NCBI GenBank assembly: GCA_947632745.1 | Contig: CANRQH010000012.1 | Coordinates: 1 to 23,664 of the forward strand | Direction of reading: 5' to 3' | DNA: 23,664 nucleotides | Source: an uncultured Clostridia bacterium | Lineage (GTDB): Bacteria; Bacillota; Clostridia; TANB77; CAG-508 | Shown here: positions 1-9,643 of the stretch, one piece after another | How positions within the stretch are numbered: the stretch's first letter is position 1 | How the letters are laid out: each line of letters begins with the position of its first letter | The notes under the pieces: model-generated | The model's input: only the letters and a program-made list of their open reading frames with translations | Databases searched by the model: none | Told to the model about the DNA's origin: nothing | Program-made: the position numbers and the translations under genes

Positions 1-52
1 TTATTAATAAGTAGTATTAAACCATTTAACTTGTAATGTAATAAATTAAAAA

Positions 53-81
53 AATAGCAAAAATTTATTGCTATTTTTTTT
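53..81 (+). terminator. Rho-independent terminator of the upstream gene
   Basis: An 8-bp perfect stem (AATAGCAA at 53-60 pairing with TTGCTATT at 68-75) with a 7-base loop is followed by a T-run to 81. The gene that it ends lies before the window. Confidence 0.75.
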
Positions 82-96
82 GTCTTTTGATACAAT
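68..96 (+). promoter_or_regulatory. possible sigma-A promoter for ftsK, overlapping the terminator
   Basis: TTGCTA (68-73) and TACAAT (91-96) are 17 bases apart, which fits a vegetative promoter. The -35 box lies inside the descending arm of the preceding terminator. The -35 is only a partial match, so the call is tentative. Confidence 0.35.
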
Positions 97-199
97 GTAC
101 TTTGTAAAAGTGTAATAAAAAAATAAAAAAGGATAAGATTAAAATTTGCAATTTAATTCTTTTCCAACTAACATGCATGAAGAAAGGAATGTATAAAAA

Positions 200-2660
200 A
201 TGGCCAGAAGAAAAAGAAAATATACAACAAGTGGTAGAACTACAGAATCAAAAAGAAGAAGTAAAAATAACTTAAATATAAGTGTAATTGTAATAATGAT
301 TTTTAGTGTGCTATTAGCAGCTATTCTATATACAAACTCAGGAGAAGTAGGACAAAAACTAAATGAAGTATTAGGTGGATTAATTGGAGTTTTGCGTTTT
401 ATACTTCCTATAGGAACTTTTGCAATAGCAATAAAAATTGCAAGTGAACATGAAGAAGACTATATTACAGGAAAATTACTTCAATATGCTGTTTTATTAA
501 TATGTTTAGCAATAATATTTAGTGTTTATGAAATTTCTACAGGAAATATCGAAGTTTCGGGTAATCTATCACAAAACATAAAAAAGTCGTATGAATTAGG
601 TGCACTAAATAAAGGTGGAGGAGCAATTGGTACAGTTGCTGCAATTTTCTTAGTAAAAATGCTAGGTAATTTAGGAGCAGTTATATTAAGCATTGGAGTA
701 TCTATACTAATATTTGCATTTATTTGGGGAATAGATTTATCAGAATATATAAGTAGAAGTATTGAAGGGCATTTAGAGAGAAAAGAAGAACAAAAAATAG
801 AGAGAGAAGAATATAGAAGAAAAAGAGCAGAAATGATTGCTCAAAGAAGAAAAGAACAAGAAGAACTAGAAAAAGAAACAAAGAAACATAGAAATAATGA
901 AATATCAGCAATACAAGATATGCAAGATGCAGAACAAATAAAAATAAATTTAAATGGTAGAGTTATAGACTCAAATGAAGGAGAAAAAGGACTTAAAAAA
1001 CTATTTAAAAAGCAAAAAAACGAGAAAAAAGAAAGTGCTACAGATACTGCAAATTCTATTATGCAAATAGATGAAGACACAGGAGAAATACTAGAACCTA
1101 ATAATAACCTGTTTGTTCAGGAAGAAGAAGAAAAACAAGATAAAACAAAACAAGTTTTACAATTGGAGCATACAATATCAGTTGAAGATGATAATTATGT
1201 TTTTCCACCACTAGATATTTTAAGTGAAATGGAAAAAAGCTCTTTAAAAGGTGGAACAAAATCTTTAACAAATACAGCAGCTAAACTTCAAAAAACATTA
1301 TATAGTTTTGGAGTTTCAGCAAAAGTTGAAAATGTTACTGTTGGACCTGCAATTACTAGGTACGAATTAAAACCAGCAGAAGGAGTAAGAGTTAGTAAAA
1401 TTGCAAATTTAGCTGATGATATTGCTTTAAACTTAGCTGCAGAAACAATAAGAATAGAGGCACCAATTCCAGGTAAACAAGCTGTTGGAATTGAAGTTCC
1501 AAACACACAAAAAGAGATGGTTGGACTAAAAGAAGTTTTAGAAAGTGAAGAATTCAAATCTAATGACTCTAAATTAAGCGTAGCTCTAGGAAAAGATGTT
1601 GCAGGAAGTGCAGTTGTAGCAGATATTTCTAAAATGCCACACGTATTAATTGCAGGTTCAACTGGTTCACGGTAAATCAGTTTGTATAAATACAATAATT
1701 ACAAGTATAATATACAATAGTAAACCAAGTGAAGTAAAAATGGTAATGGTAGACCCAAAAGTAGTTGAACTTTCAGTTTATAATGGTATACCACATTTAT
1801 TAATTCCAGTTGTAACAGACCCTAAAAAAGCTGCAGGAGCGCTAGCATGGGCAGTACAAGAAATGGATAACCGTTATAATTTATTTGCTCAAAGGGGAGT
1901 AAGAGACTTAAAAGGATACAACAAACTAGCTAAACTTGACGGTTCAGGCAAATTGCCACAAATTATTGTAATTATAGATGAGCTTGCAGATTTAATGATG
2001 GTTGCAGCAAAAGAAGTTGAAGAATCAATTTGTAGATTAGCTCAAAAGGCAAGAGCTGCAGGAATGCACTTAGTAATTGCAACACAAAGACCATCTGTTG
2101 ATGTAATAACAGGTTTAATTAAAGCAAATGTACCATCAAGAATTGCATTTGCAGTATCTTCACAAGTAGATTCTAGAACAATTTTAGACCAAGTAGGTGC
2201 AGAAAAACTTTTAGGAAAAGGAGATATGCTTTATTTTCCAGCAGGAGCTGCTAAACCAACAAGAGTTCAAGGGGCATTTGTTTCAGATGAAGAAGTTGAA
2301 AACATAGTTGAATTTGTAAAATCAAACGGTACAGCAGTATATAGCGAAGATATATTAGATTCAATAGAAAATGGAAATAAAGAAGAACAAAGCAAAAATT
2401 CTGCATCAGGTGGAGGAGAAGAAGAGGACACAGACCCATTTCTACAAGATGCAATAGACACTGTTGTAGAAACAGGACAAGCTTCTACATCTTTTATACA
2501 AAGAAGATTTAAAGTGGGTTATGCAAGAGCAGGAAGAATTATAGACCAAATGGAAGAAAAAGGAGTAATATCAGGTTACCAAGGAAGTAAACCTAGAGAG
2601 GTTTTATGGACATTAGAAAAACTTCAAGAAATGAAAATGGGAACTAAAGCAGAAGAATAA
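200..2660 (+). CDS. ftsK: FtsK/SpoIIIE family DNA translocase (contains a CGGT +1 recoding site)
   Basis: This ATP-driven membrane-anchored pump moves chromosomal DNA through the closing septum. ATG 200 follows AGAAAGGA at 181-188. Reading CGGT at 1670-1673 as one Gly joins two frames into 819 aa, close to B. subtilis SpoIIIE. Residues 27-180 hold the hydrophobic membrane segments, about 185-330 is a charged Lys/Glu-rich linker, and the motor follows. Walker A is GSTGSGKS, with its last Gly (491) supplied by the CGGT site. Walker B is IIVIIDELADLMM near residue 590. The C-terminal gamma winged helix (about 745-810, with TSFIQRRFKVGYARAGRIID) would read KOPS/SRS-like sequences. Without the shift, translation stops at the TAA straight after CGG, and the 491-residue product would lack the ATPase. 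Both halves are full length and well conserved, which argues against a pseudogene. FtsK and SpoIIIE cannot be told apart here. Confidence 0.93.
1670..1673 (+). other. CGGT recoding site in ftsK
   Basis: In the upstream frame the codons read TCA CGG TAA (stop). Reading CGGT as Gly gives TCA-CGGT-AAA-TCA, i.e. S-G-K-S of Walker A. This is the only one of the seven sites with T as the fourth base, and the only one with a stop directly after CGG. Confidence 0.85.
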
Positions 2661-2676
2661 GAAAGGATAAGTAAAT

Positions 2677-4228
2677 TTGAAAGATAAACTTTTTGATAAA
2701 ATTGTAAAAAAAGATTATAACAATAATTTAGAAAAAGTTTTAAGTAAAAAAGATTTTTCCGAAGATGTGAAAAATACTTTGCTTAGTATGTTTTATAAAA
2801 TTGAAAGCGGTTATAATGATTACAATGGAGTAAAAAGAGAGACATTTACAAAACAAGAATATATAGAAAAATTAATAAACATTATAAAGAATGATTGCAA
2901 TAAAATAGAGTTTATAGATAAAAACTCTAAAGAACATGAAAAAGTAGATACCATAAAGAAAGAAATTATTTGTTTTCCAATAGAAAATAAAATTCTATAT
3001 TCTATTGCAAAAATTCGGAAAGAAAAATATTGTTGTAAATCTTATAGATGAAAGTATTGAAGAAGCATTTTCTTTTGTATTAAATACAGGTAATAACATA
3101 AATATGGTAGAGCCACTAAGAGATTTTAATGGTTTTTCATGGAATGTTATAGCAAAAGATATAGAAGATGTAAATTGTAATTTAATTTATCAAAATATAA
3201 TTTACTTAGTTGGAAATAAATTTGTAGATAAATGGGTAAACAATTATGAACCATTAGTAGATTACTTTGATTTATTTCAAAGTGAAATTGAAAAAAAATA
3301 TGGAAAAAGAATAAAAAATAATATTATAAAAAATTTGTTAAAATTATCTATAATTATAAAAATGAATATAGATGAAAATTTTAAAAAAGAAATACAAGAT
3401 AAAAGAGAAGATTTAGAACAAGAATATTTCGAACAAGAAAATAGAGAAATGTATCTAGGTAAAATTTCGAAGCTCAAAAAGAAATATGAAAGAAATATAA
3501 AGAACATAGATAAAATAATAAGTGATAAAAATCTTTTACTAGAAGAATATGAATCAAGAAATGAAAAATTACCTATAGAAAAGAAAATTTTTAGTATTAG
3601 AGTTTTAAAAAATATTTTAAAAGAAGAAAGACAAAATTTACTAGAAGAAATAAAAAATTGCAATAATATGATTAATCCAAAATTTTTTCTACAAAACAAA
3701 AAAAATATAGAAGAAAAATTAAAATATATAGACAATTATGAAGATATAGATTTTGACTTAGAAAGTGAATTAAGAAAATATTTAATAGGGCTTCAAAAAC
3801 AAATAATAAAATGTATAAATATAGACATAAAAAATGCAACAGAAAAATCAGAATTAATTGAATTAATTTATAAATTTAGATATTATAATTTATTAGTAAT
3901 AGATAAAAATGAGTGTATATTTGAACAAAAAGAATTAAAAAATATTTTAAAACCAGTATTTAGGGCTTTAATAGATAAGGCAATAGATAAAAAAATAATT
4001 ATTAAAATATTTGATGATGACAATTTAAATTATGAAATTACATCTAAATTGCTATTGTCTAAAATAATATTTCTTCAAGACATAAATATAAAAATTGTAG
4101 AAAAAAAAGATGGTATTTATTTAATTATTTATGATGAACAAATTGAAGAAAATAAAGTAAAATTAGAAAATATTACAAAAAATCAAGTAAATGTAAAACT
4201 GAACAAAAATATTAAATTATTTATTTAG
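2677..4228 (+). CDS. unrecognised coiled-coil protein (contains a CGGA +1 recoding site)
   Basis: I do not recognise this family. TTG 2677 follows GAAAGGA (2661-2667), 16 bases after the ftsK stop, so it is probably in the ftsK operon. Reading CGGA at 3016-3019 as Gly joins a 113-residue N-terminal part to the rest, giving 516 aa. The protein is Lys/Glu/Ile/Asn-rich and soluble, with no signal peptide or membrane segment. Residues about 235-370 look like long charged helices or coiled coil. The C-terminal 100 residues look alpha/beta (alternating hydrophobic strands such as KIIIKIF and GIYLIIYDE). The GHKL-like flavour of that end is only an impression and I do not claim it. Base composition is even more AT-rich than the neighbours. 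The joined frame is supported by the continuous open reading, the TTG start with its own ribosome binding site, and the lack of a good ribosome site for an independent second ORF. Confidence 0.75.
3016..3019 (+). other. CGGA recoding site in the unknown gene
   Basis: The upstream frame reads GCA AAA ATT CGG AAA and runs into TGA 11 codons after CGG. Reading CGGA as Gly gives A-K-I-G-K-K-N-I-V-V-N-L and opens the 4228 frame. The family is unknown, so this site rests on continuity of the frame rather than on a conserved motif. Confidence 0.7.
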
Positions 4229-4243
4229 GAGGAAAGACTTAGT

Positions 4244-4288
4244 TTGAAAGAAATTAATCTTTCATATCTGTGTGAGCCTTTTAGATGA
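4244..4288 (+). CDS. possible 14-codon leader peptide
   Basis: AGGAGG at 4227-4232, at the very end of the previous gene, has no long ORF behind it. TTG 4244 opens a 14-codon frame (MKEINLSYLCEPFR) ending in TGA at 4286-4288, 24 bases before the favoured start of the next gene. The strong ribosome site is real. Whether the peptide matters, or only couples translation, cannot be seen. Confidence 0.25.
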   Translation: MKEINLSYLCEPFR

Positions 4289-4312
4289 AGCAGGAAAGGA
4301 ATGAAATTTTAT

Positions 4313-5959
4313 ATGAAAATTACATTTTTAGGAGCGACAAAAAGTGTTACAGGTTCAAACTTTTTAGTAGAGGCAGCAGGAAAAAAATTTTTAGTAGATT
4401 GTGGAATGTTCCAAGGGGCAGCAGAAGATGAATTCGATAATGAAGCACCTTTTGATTTTAAAGTAGATGAAATTGATTTTATGCTTTTAACTCATGCTCA
4501 TATTGACCATTCTGGAAGAATTCCAAAATTATATAACGAAGGTTACAAAAACCCAATATATGCACATAAAGCAACGTGTGATTTATGTAGTTTAATGTTA
4601 CCAGATAGTGGTCATATTCAAGAAATGGAAGTTGAGTGGAGAAATAGAAAAAGACAAAGAAAAGGAGAGAAACTATTACCTCCAATGTATACAGCGGAAG
4701 ACGCAGTAAGGTCTTTAGAAATTTTTAGACCTGTAAAATATGATGAAATTATAGAAATAACTCCTGAAATTCATGTTAGATTTAATGATGCAGGACACAT
4801 GTTAGGCTCAAGTATAATTGAAGTTTGGGCAAAAGAAGGAGATAAAGAAACTAAAGCGGTATTTACAGGTGATATTGGAAATAGCGATATTCCATTAATT
4901 GGTGAACCAACAATGATAGGAGAAACAGATTACTTAGTTATGGAATCAACATACGGAAATCGTATGCATTTAAGAAATGATGAAAAAGCAGAACTTTTCT
5001 TAAAAATAGTATCTGAAACACTTGATGGAGGAGGAAATGTAGTAATACCTTCATTTGCAGTTGGAAGAACGCAAGAAATATTATATGAACTAAATAAAAT
5101 AAAAGAAACAAAAGATGATGAAGAATTTATAAAAGAATATAAAACTTTAATGAAGGCACCTGTATATGTAGATAGTCCTCTTGCAATTTCTGCGACAGAG
5201 GTATTTAAAGATAATATGGATTTATTTGATGATGAAACAAAACAAGAAATTGAAAAAGGTGATAATCCACTAGAATTTCCAGGACTAAACTTTACAGTAA
5301 CTGCAGATGAATCAAAAGCTTTAAATGAAAATGATGTACCATCAATAATAATTTCTGCAAGTGGTATGTGTGATGTAGGAAGAATAAAGCATCATTTAAA
5401 ACATAATTTATGGGATCCAAAAAATACAATTTTATTTGTAGGTTATCAAGCGCCTGGAACTTTAGGATATAGCATAGTAAATGGAGCAAAAAAAGTAAAA
5501 ATTTTTGGAGAAGAAATAGCAGTAAATGCTAGAATAGAGTATATAGAAGGGTATTCTGGTCACGCAGACCAAGAAGGGTTAATGAATTTTGTATATTCTT
5601 TTAATAACCAAAAACCAAAGCACATATTTTTAGTTCATGGGGAAGATGAAGCAAAAGAAACTTTAAAACAAAAAATTGAAAATGAAGCTAAAATTAATGT
5701 AACAATACCATCTTATGGAGAAAAATATGAATTGCTTGACAATCCTGAATTACTAGAGAAAATAAAAACTAATAAACCAAAAACAATTAAATCTGAAATA
5801 ATACAAAGACTAGAAAAATTACAATTAGAAGTTGATGACATGAAAGCCTCTGTACAAGAAGATTTGGGTAATCCAGAATTAAAAGATGAAGATATGTTTA
5901 GAATAAACCAAAAAATGAAAGATTTAGAGCAAAACATCTTAAAAATAATTGAAGGATAA
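4313..5959 (+). CDS. beta-CASP metallo-beta-lactamase nuclease (CPSF73/YSH1-like)
   Basis: A metal-dependent RNA-processing hydrolase of the beta-CASP branch, about 548 aa. The metal-binding motif HAHIDH is at residues 61-66 (HxHxDH), the next motif is FTGDIGN, the beta-CASP cap contains VDSPLAISATEVF and SASGMCDVGRIKHHL, and the C-terminal metal His is in GYSGHADQ. The last 70 residues are a charged helical tail. ATG 4313 is preferred over the in-frame ATG 4301, because AGGAAAGG (4292-4299) touches 4301 but lies 13 bases from 4313, and because family members typically begin MKITFLGA. It lacks the RNase J C-terminal domain, so it is the stand-alone type often annotated as an MBL-fold RNA metabolism exonuclease. 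The substrate is inferred from the family only. No CGG in its frame. Confidence 0.9.
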   Translation: MKITFLGATKSVTGSNFLVEAAGKKFLVDCGMFQGAAEDEFDNEAPFDFKVDEIDFMLLTHAHIDHSGRIPKLYNEGYKNPIYAHKATCDLCSLMLPDSGHIQEMEVEWRNRKRQRKGEKLLPPMYTAEDAVRSLEIFRPVKYDEIIEITPEIHVRFNDAGHMLGSSIIEVWAKEGDKETKAVFTGDIGNSDIPLIGEPTMIGETDYLVMESTYGNRMHLRNDEKAELFLKIVSETLDGGGNVVIPSFAVGRTQEILYELNKIKETKDDEEFIKEYKTLMKAPVYVDSPLAISATEVFKDNMDLFDDETKQEIEKGDNPLEFPGLNFTVTADESKALNENDVPSIIISASGMCDVGRIKHHLKHNLWDPKNTILFVGYQAPGTLGYSIVNGAKKVKIFGEEIAVNARIEYIEGYSGHADQEGLMNFVYSFNNQKPKHIFLVHGEDEAKETLKQKIENEAKINVTIPSYGEKYELLDNPELLEKIKTNKPKTIKSEIIQRLEKLQLEVDDMKASVQEDLGNPELKDEDMFRINQKMKDLEQNILKIIEG

Positions 5960-6065
5960 AACTAAATATTATAAAAATAAATGAAAGATAAAACAAATTT
6001 CAAAATTAAAAAATTTTATACTAAAAAATTAAAGGTATAAAATAACTAAAGAAAGGAAAATAAAA

Positions 6066-7980
6066 ATGGAAAAGTACTTAAATGAAGCAATAATTGGAAA
6101 CAGGAATTTACTAGCAACTTTAACACATAAAGGAGAACTACAAAGATTATATTTCCCAGATAGGAGTATGAGGCAATTTATTAATTTTAGTCATGTAGGA
6201 GTAAAAGTAAATGATTCAAATTTAATTTACCTTCATGATGATATAAATAATACTTATAAGCAATATTATGACTTAAATACTAACATTTTAAATACAGAAA
6301 TAACAAATGAATATTTCAAATTAAAAATTTTACAAACAGATTTTGTACCAATAAAAGAAAATGTATTAGTTAGAAGATATACCTTTATAAATGAAAACAA
6401 TATAGATTTAAATGTAAAACTATTAATTCATCAAGGCATTTTATCTAGTGATAATAATTTTGTAAGCTGTAAATTAATAGATAATGGAATGACACAATAT
6501 GCACATGATTTTATGGTATCTACATTTAGTAAAGAAAAAGAAACCCTATCACATCAAATTCATGGGAGTTATAACACAATATCTTCTGGAGAAATTTGGG
6601 ACAAAGATTATATAGGAATGTCAAATGATTCATCAATATCTTATAATTTAGAAATTATAAAACCAGGGGAGAAAAAACAAATAGATATATGTATATTGCC
6701 AGAAAATCAACCAAAGAAAATGGCAGATTTAGAAACAGAAATAGAAAGAATTAGAAGGGTAGATTTTCATAAAGAATATCTTAAGACAAAAAGCTATTGG
6801 AGAAAATATATAAAATCACATGATGGATTAAAGTTAAAAGAGCCAAAAAATAGCTATGAAGAAAAAATAACAGATATATATTATAGAAGTATATTGCTAT
6901 TTCCTCTTTTAACAAATATTGAAACAGGTGGAATAATAGCATCTGCTGAAATAGATGAGAATTTCCAAAAATGTGGAAGATATGCTTATACTTGGCCAAG
7001 AGATGCAGTATTTATAACAAAAGCAATGGATATTTTAGAAATGAAACAAGAAGTTGATAAATTTTATAAAGTATTTTGCAAACAAACTCAAAGTAAATTA
7101 GGAATGTGGGAACAAAGATTTTTCTCAGACACAAAATTAGCACCATGTTGGGGATACCAAGTAGATGAAACAGCAAGTGTAGTATATGGAGTATATTCAC
7201 ATTATAAATATATAAAAGATTTTAAGTTTTTAAAAGAAACTTTGCCAATGTGTGAAAAAGCAGTAGATTTCTTAAAAAGATATGTAAAAGATATTTTTGA
7301 AAACACAAATAAATATCATGTAAGTTATGATTTATGGGAAATGTGTGAAGGAATACATCTATATTCTTTAGCAAGTATATATTCTGCATTTGATGCAATG
7401 CTTGAAATTTATAATATACTTGGAAAAAATGTTTCAGATTTTGAAAATAATAGATTAAAAGATGAAAAAATTGAAAAATCAAAAGTAGAGTTAGAAAAAT
7501 TACAAGTAAAAATAAAAAAATATATAAATGACAATATGTATGATGAAGAAAAAAAGTCATATGTAAGAAACACAGAAGACAAAAGAATGGATATGAGTAT
7601 AATTGGAAGTGTTGTACCGTTTAAGCTATTTACTCCAAAAGAAAAGAAAATACAAAATACAATAGAAAGAATTAATTTAAGTTTACGTACATATACAGGA
7701 GGATTTCAAAGATTTGAAGATGACCATTATATGAACCGGAAATCCTTGGCCAATATGTAATATGTGGATGACATTATATTATTTAGAAAAAGGTGAAAAA
7801 ACAAAAGCAAAAGAAACTTTTGATTTTGTTATAAAAACTGCAAGCAAACTAAACTTTTTAGGAGAACAAGTTGATAACAATACATTAAAAACTAATTGGG
7901 TAATTGCATTAGGATGGAGTCATGCTATGTTTATTCTATGTATAGAAAAAATGTTAAAAGGAGATAAGTTTGAAAAATAA
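6066..7980 (+). CDS. glycoside hydrolase family 15, glucoamylase-type (contains a CGGA +1 recoding site)
   Basis: Members of this family release glucose from the non-reducing ends of alpha-glucans. There is no signal peptide, so it is probably a cytoplasmic enzyme acting on storage glucan or maltodextrin. ATG 6066 follows AAAGGAAAA. The first 270 residues resemble the N-terminal beta-sandwich of bacterial GH15 and the rest an (alpha/alpha)6 barrel. Motifs are YTWPRDAVF (about 308-316), DLWEMCEG (about 422-429, proposed general acid Glu), GNPWP just after the recoding site, LGEQ (Glu about 600, proposed catalytic base) and GWSHAMF (about 616-622). Reading CGGA at 7737-7740 as Gly gives 637 aa. 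Without it the protein stops after residue 564 and loses the catalytic base and the last barrel helices. Both sides are conserved, so I treat it as one functional gene. Confidence 0.9.
7737..7740 (+). other. CGGA recoding site in the GH15 gene
   Basis: The upstream frame reads ATG AAC CGG AAA TCC and stops 6 codons after CGG. Reading CGGA as Gly yields HYMN-G-NPWP, which restores the GNPW motif of bacterial GH15 enzymes. Confidence 0.85.
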
Positions 7981-8039
7981 TATGCAATTATTATTTTTAA
8001 TCAAATTTCGTGCCTTTAGTGAAAGGAATGATGAGTATT

Positions 8040-8574
8040 ATGATAAAAAATAATAAAGGAATAACAATGATAACTTTGGTAATTACTATAATTGTACTAA
8101 TAATTATATCCTCAATTGCAATTAACAATGGATATCAATCATCAATACAAGCAGAATTTTATAATGCTATATCTGAAATGAAAGCAATGCAATCAAAGGT
8201 AAATTCTATATATGAAGATTATATAAATGGTACAGATGATGTTAAAAATGAAATAGAAAACTACGGACAAAGCTTAGATGAAAGTGGAAAAAGTGGAGAT
8301 GCTCAAATTGCTTATAATGATGTAAAGGAGCACAACATAACCGGAGAGAATATTGGTGATATTGATGATTATAGATATTATAGTAAAGACTATATAAAGA
8401 ACGACTTGGATACTGATGGTATAGATTATGATTTTATTGTAAATATAAAAACAAGAACTGTAATATTGATTGATGGAGTCATTAGAGATAAAAAAGAACG
8501 GAACTAAATATTATGCACTATGTGAAATAGAAAATCAGCAATATAATGTAGATTACCAAGGAGAAACTAACTAA
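8040..8574 (+). CDS. type IV pilin-like / prepilin-type N-terminal methylation protein (contains a CGGA +1 recoding site)
   Basis: A small surface or pseudopilin-like protein, 177 aa after joining. The N-terminus NNKGITMITLVITIIVLIII is a class III prepilin signal (short Lys-rich leader, Gly cleavage site, long hydrophobic helix), although Thr replaces the usual Phe/Met and Glu5 is absent. ATG 8040 sits 12 bases after GAAAGGA (8021-8027), the usual spacing in this genome; in-frame ATG 8031 or GTG 8010 would be too close or upstream. The region after the helix is Asp/Asn/Tyr-rich. Reading CGGA at 8499-8502 as Gly adds 23 residues (TKYYALCEIENQ...) ending in TAA at 8572. No other pilus genes are near, so the export partner is unknown. 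Confidence 0.75.
8499..8502 (+). other. CGGA recoding site in the pilin-like gene
   Basis: The upstream frame reads GAA CGG AAC TAA and stops after one more codon. The shifted frame gives E-G-T-K-Y-Y-A-L, which completes a beta-strand-like C-terminus for another 23 codons. This is the least certain of the seven sites, because the protein would be nearly complete without it. Confidence 0.6.
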
Positions 8575-8655
8575 TATTATAACATTTATATTTAAAAATA
8601 ATATGAATATTAAATAAAAAATGCAATAAATATAGTAAAAAGGAATGGTGATAAG

Positions 8656-9465
8656 ATGACAGACGTAATACACGCATTAATTTTGGGAATAGTTCAAGGA
8701 TTAACAGAATTCTTGCCAATCTCTAGCTCAGCGCATTTAAATATTTTTCCATGGGTATTTGGCTGGGAAGAAATTTCAGAATCTTTTGATGTAGCTTTAC
8801 ATTTAGGCACACTTTTAGCAATTATAATGTTTTTCTATAAAGATTGGATAAAATTAATAAAAGCTGGTTACAATCAAGTTGTAAATAAAAGAAATACACC
8901 TAGTGGCAGAATGTTTTGGTACATCGTTTTTGCAACAATTCCAGCAGGAATATTAAGTTTAATATTAGATAAAATTGTAGGAAAAATAATTGGAGACAGA
9001 ATAAATATAGAAATGCTTGTAATTGCTATAACGCTAATTGTAATGGGTATTATTTTATATATTGTAGACAAAAGAGCAAATTCAAGTGTAACATATAAAA
9101 AAATAGGATTTAAAAGATCAATGTTAATAGGTATTTCACAAGCCATAGCTGCAGCACTACCTGGAGTTTCAAGGTCAGGAATTACAATGACTGTTGCAAG
9201 ACATTTAAATGTAGATAGAGAATCTGCTGCAAAATTTTCATTCATGCTTGCAGCACCAATAACTCTTGCAGCTGTAATATTTGATATTACTAAATTTACC
9301 TTCAATTTACCATTTTTAATAGGGGTTTTAGCAAGCTTTATTGTAGGAGTATTTGTAATAAAATTTTTGCTAGATTACCTAAAAAAAGGAAGCTTCAAAG
9401 TATTTGCAATTTATAGAGTAATAATAGGAATAGTAGTTATAATAATATTTTTTACAAGAATATAA
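8656..9465 (+). CDS. uppP: undecaprenyl-diphosphate phosphatase
   Basis: An integral membrane enzyme that removes a phosphate from undecaprenyl pyrophosphate to recycle the lipid carrier for peptidoglycan and other wall polymers; it also gives bacitracin tolerance. 269 aa, normal length for BacA/UppP. The N-terminal signature GLTEFLPISSSAHL (about residues 15-28) and the second motif PGVSRSGITMT (about 171-181) are both intact, including the catalytic Glu/Ser/Arg set. About 7-8 hydrophobic segments. ATG 8656 follows AAAAGGAATGG. It stands alone, with the 4-copy repeat straight after its stop. Confidence 0.97.
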   Translation: MTDVIHALILGIVQGLTEFLPISSSAHLNIFPWVFGWEEISESFDVALHLGTLLAIIMFFYKDWIKLIKAGYNQVVNKRNTPSGRMFWYIVFATIPAGILSLILDKIVGKIIGDRINIEMLVIAITLIVMGIILYIVDKRANSSVTYKKIGFKRSMLIGISQAIAAALPGVSRSGITMTVARHLNVDRESAAKFSFMLAAPITLAAVIFDITKFTFNLPFLIGVLASFIVGVFVIKFLLDYLKKGSFKVFAIYRVIIGIVVIIIFFTRI

Positions 9466-9474
9466 TGTCCCATA

Positions 9475-9587
9475 GGGACCGGTTCTTTTTTGTACATGCA
9501 CAACAGGGACCGGTTCTTTTTTGTACATGTCCAATTGGGACCGGTTCTTTTTTGTGCATACAACAGGGACCGGTTCTTTTTTGTGCA
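9475..9587 (+). repeat. four tandem copies of a GGGACCGGTTC-T6 repeat
   Basis: Copies start at 9475, 9506, 9537 and 9566 (steps 31, 31, 29). Each has an identical core GGGACCGGTTC followed by TTTTTT and TGTACA or TGTGCA. The spacers are 7-9 bases and vary. ACCGGT at the core centre is a 6-bp palindrome. The array fills the gap between uppP and the groES promoter. It is far more GC-rich and conserved than its surroundings. Its function is not evident from the sequence. Confidence 0.9.
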
Positions 9588-9613
9588 AAGTTTAATTTTT
9601 TATATAAATTCTA

Positions 9614-9642
9614 TTGACATTTTATAAAATAAGGTATATATT
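9614..9642 (+). promoter_or_regulatory. sigma-A promoter of groES-groEL
   Basis: TTGACA (9614-9619) and TATATT (9637-9642) with a 17-base spacer. It sits immediately before the CIRCE-like element and 54 bases before the groES start. Confidence 0.85.
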
Positions 9643-9643
9643 A

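Noticed and set aside
1640..1680. A prfB-type programmed frameshift with an internal Shine-Dalgarno stimulator
   Set aside because: No AGG-rich element at constant distance precedes the sites, the preceding codons differ, and only one site has a stop codon in the shift position.
9475..9587. CRISPR array
   Set aside because: Spacers are only 7-9 bases, there are four units and no cas genes.
9379..9588. Minus-strand 69-codon ORF over the repeat array
   Set aside because: Its KKEPVP/KKNRSQ repeats are a translation of the DNA repeat and it overlaps the end of uppP. No ribosome site.
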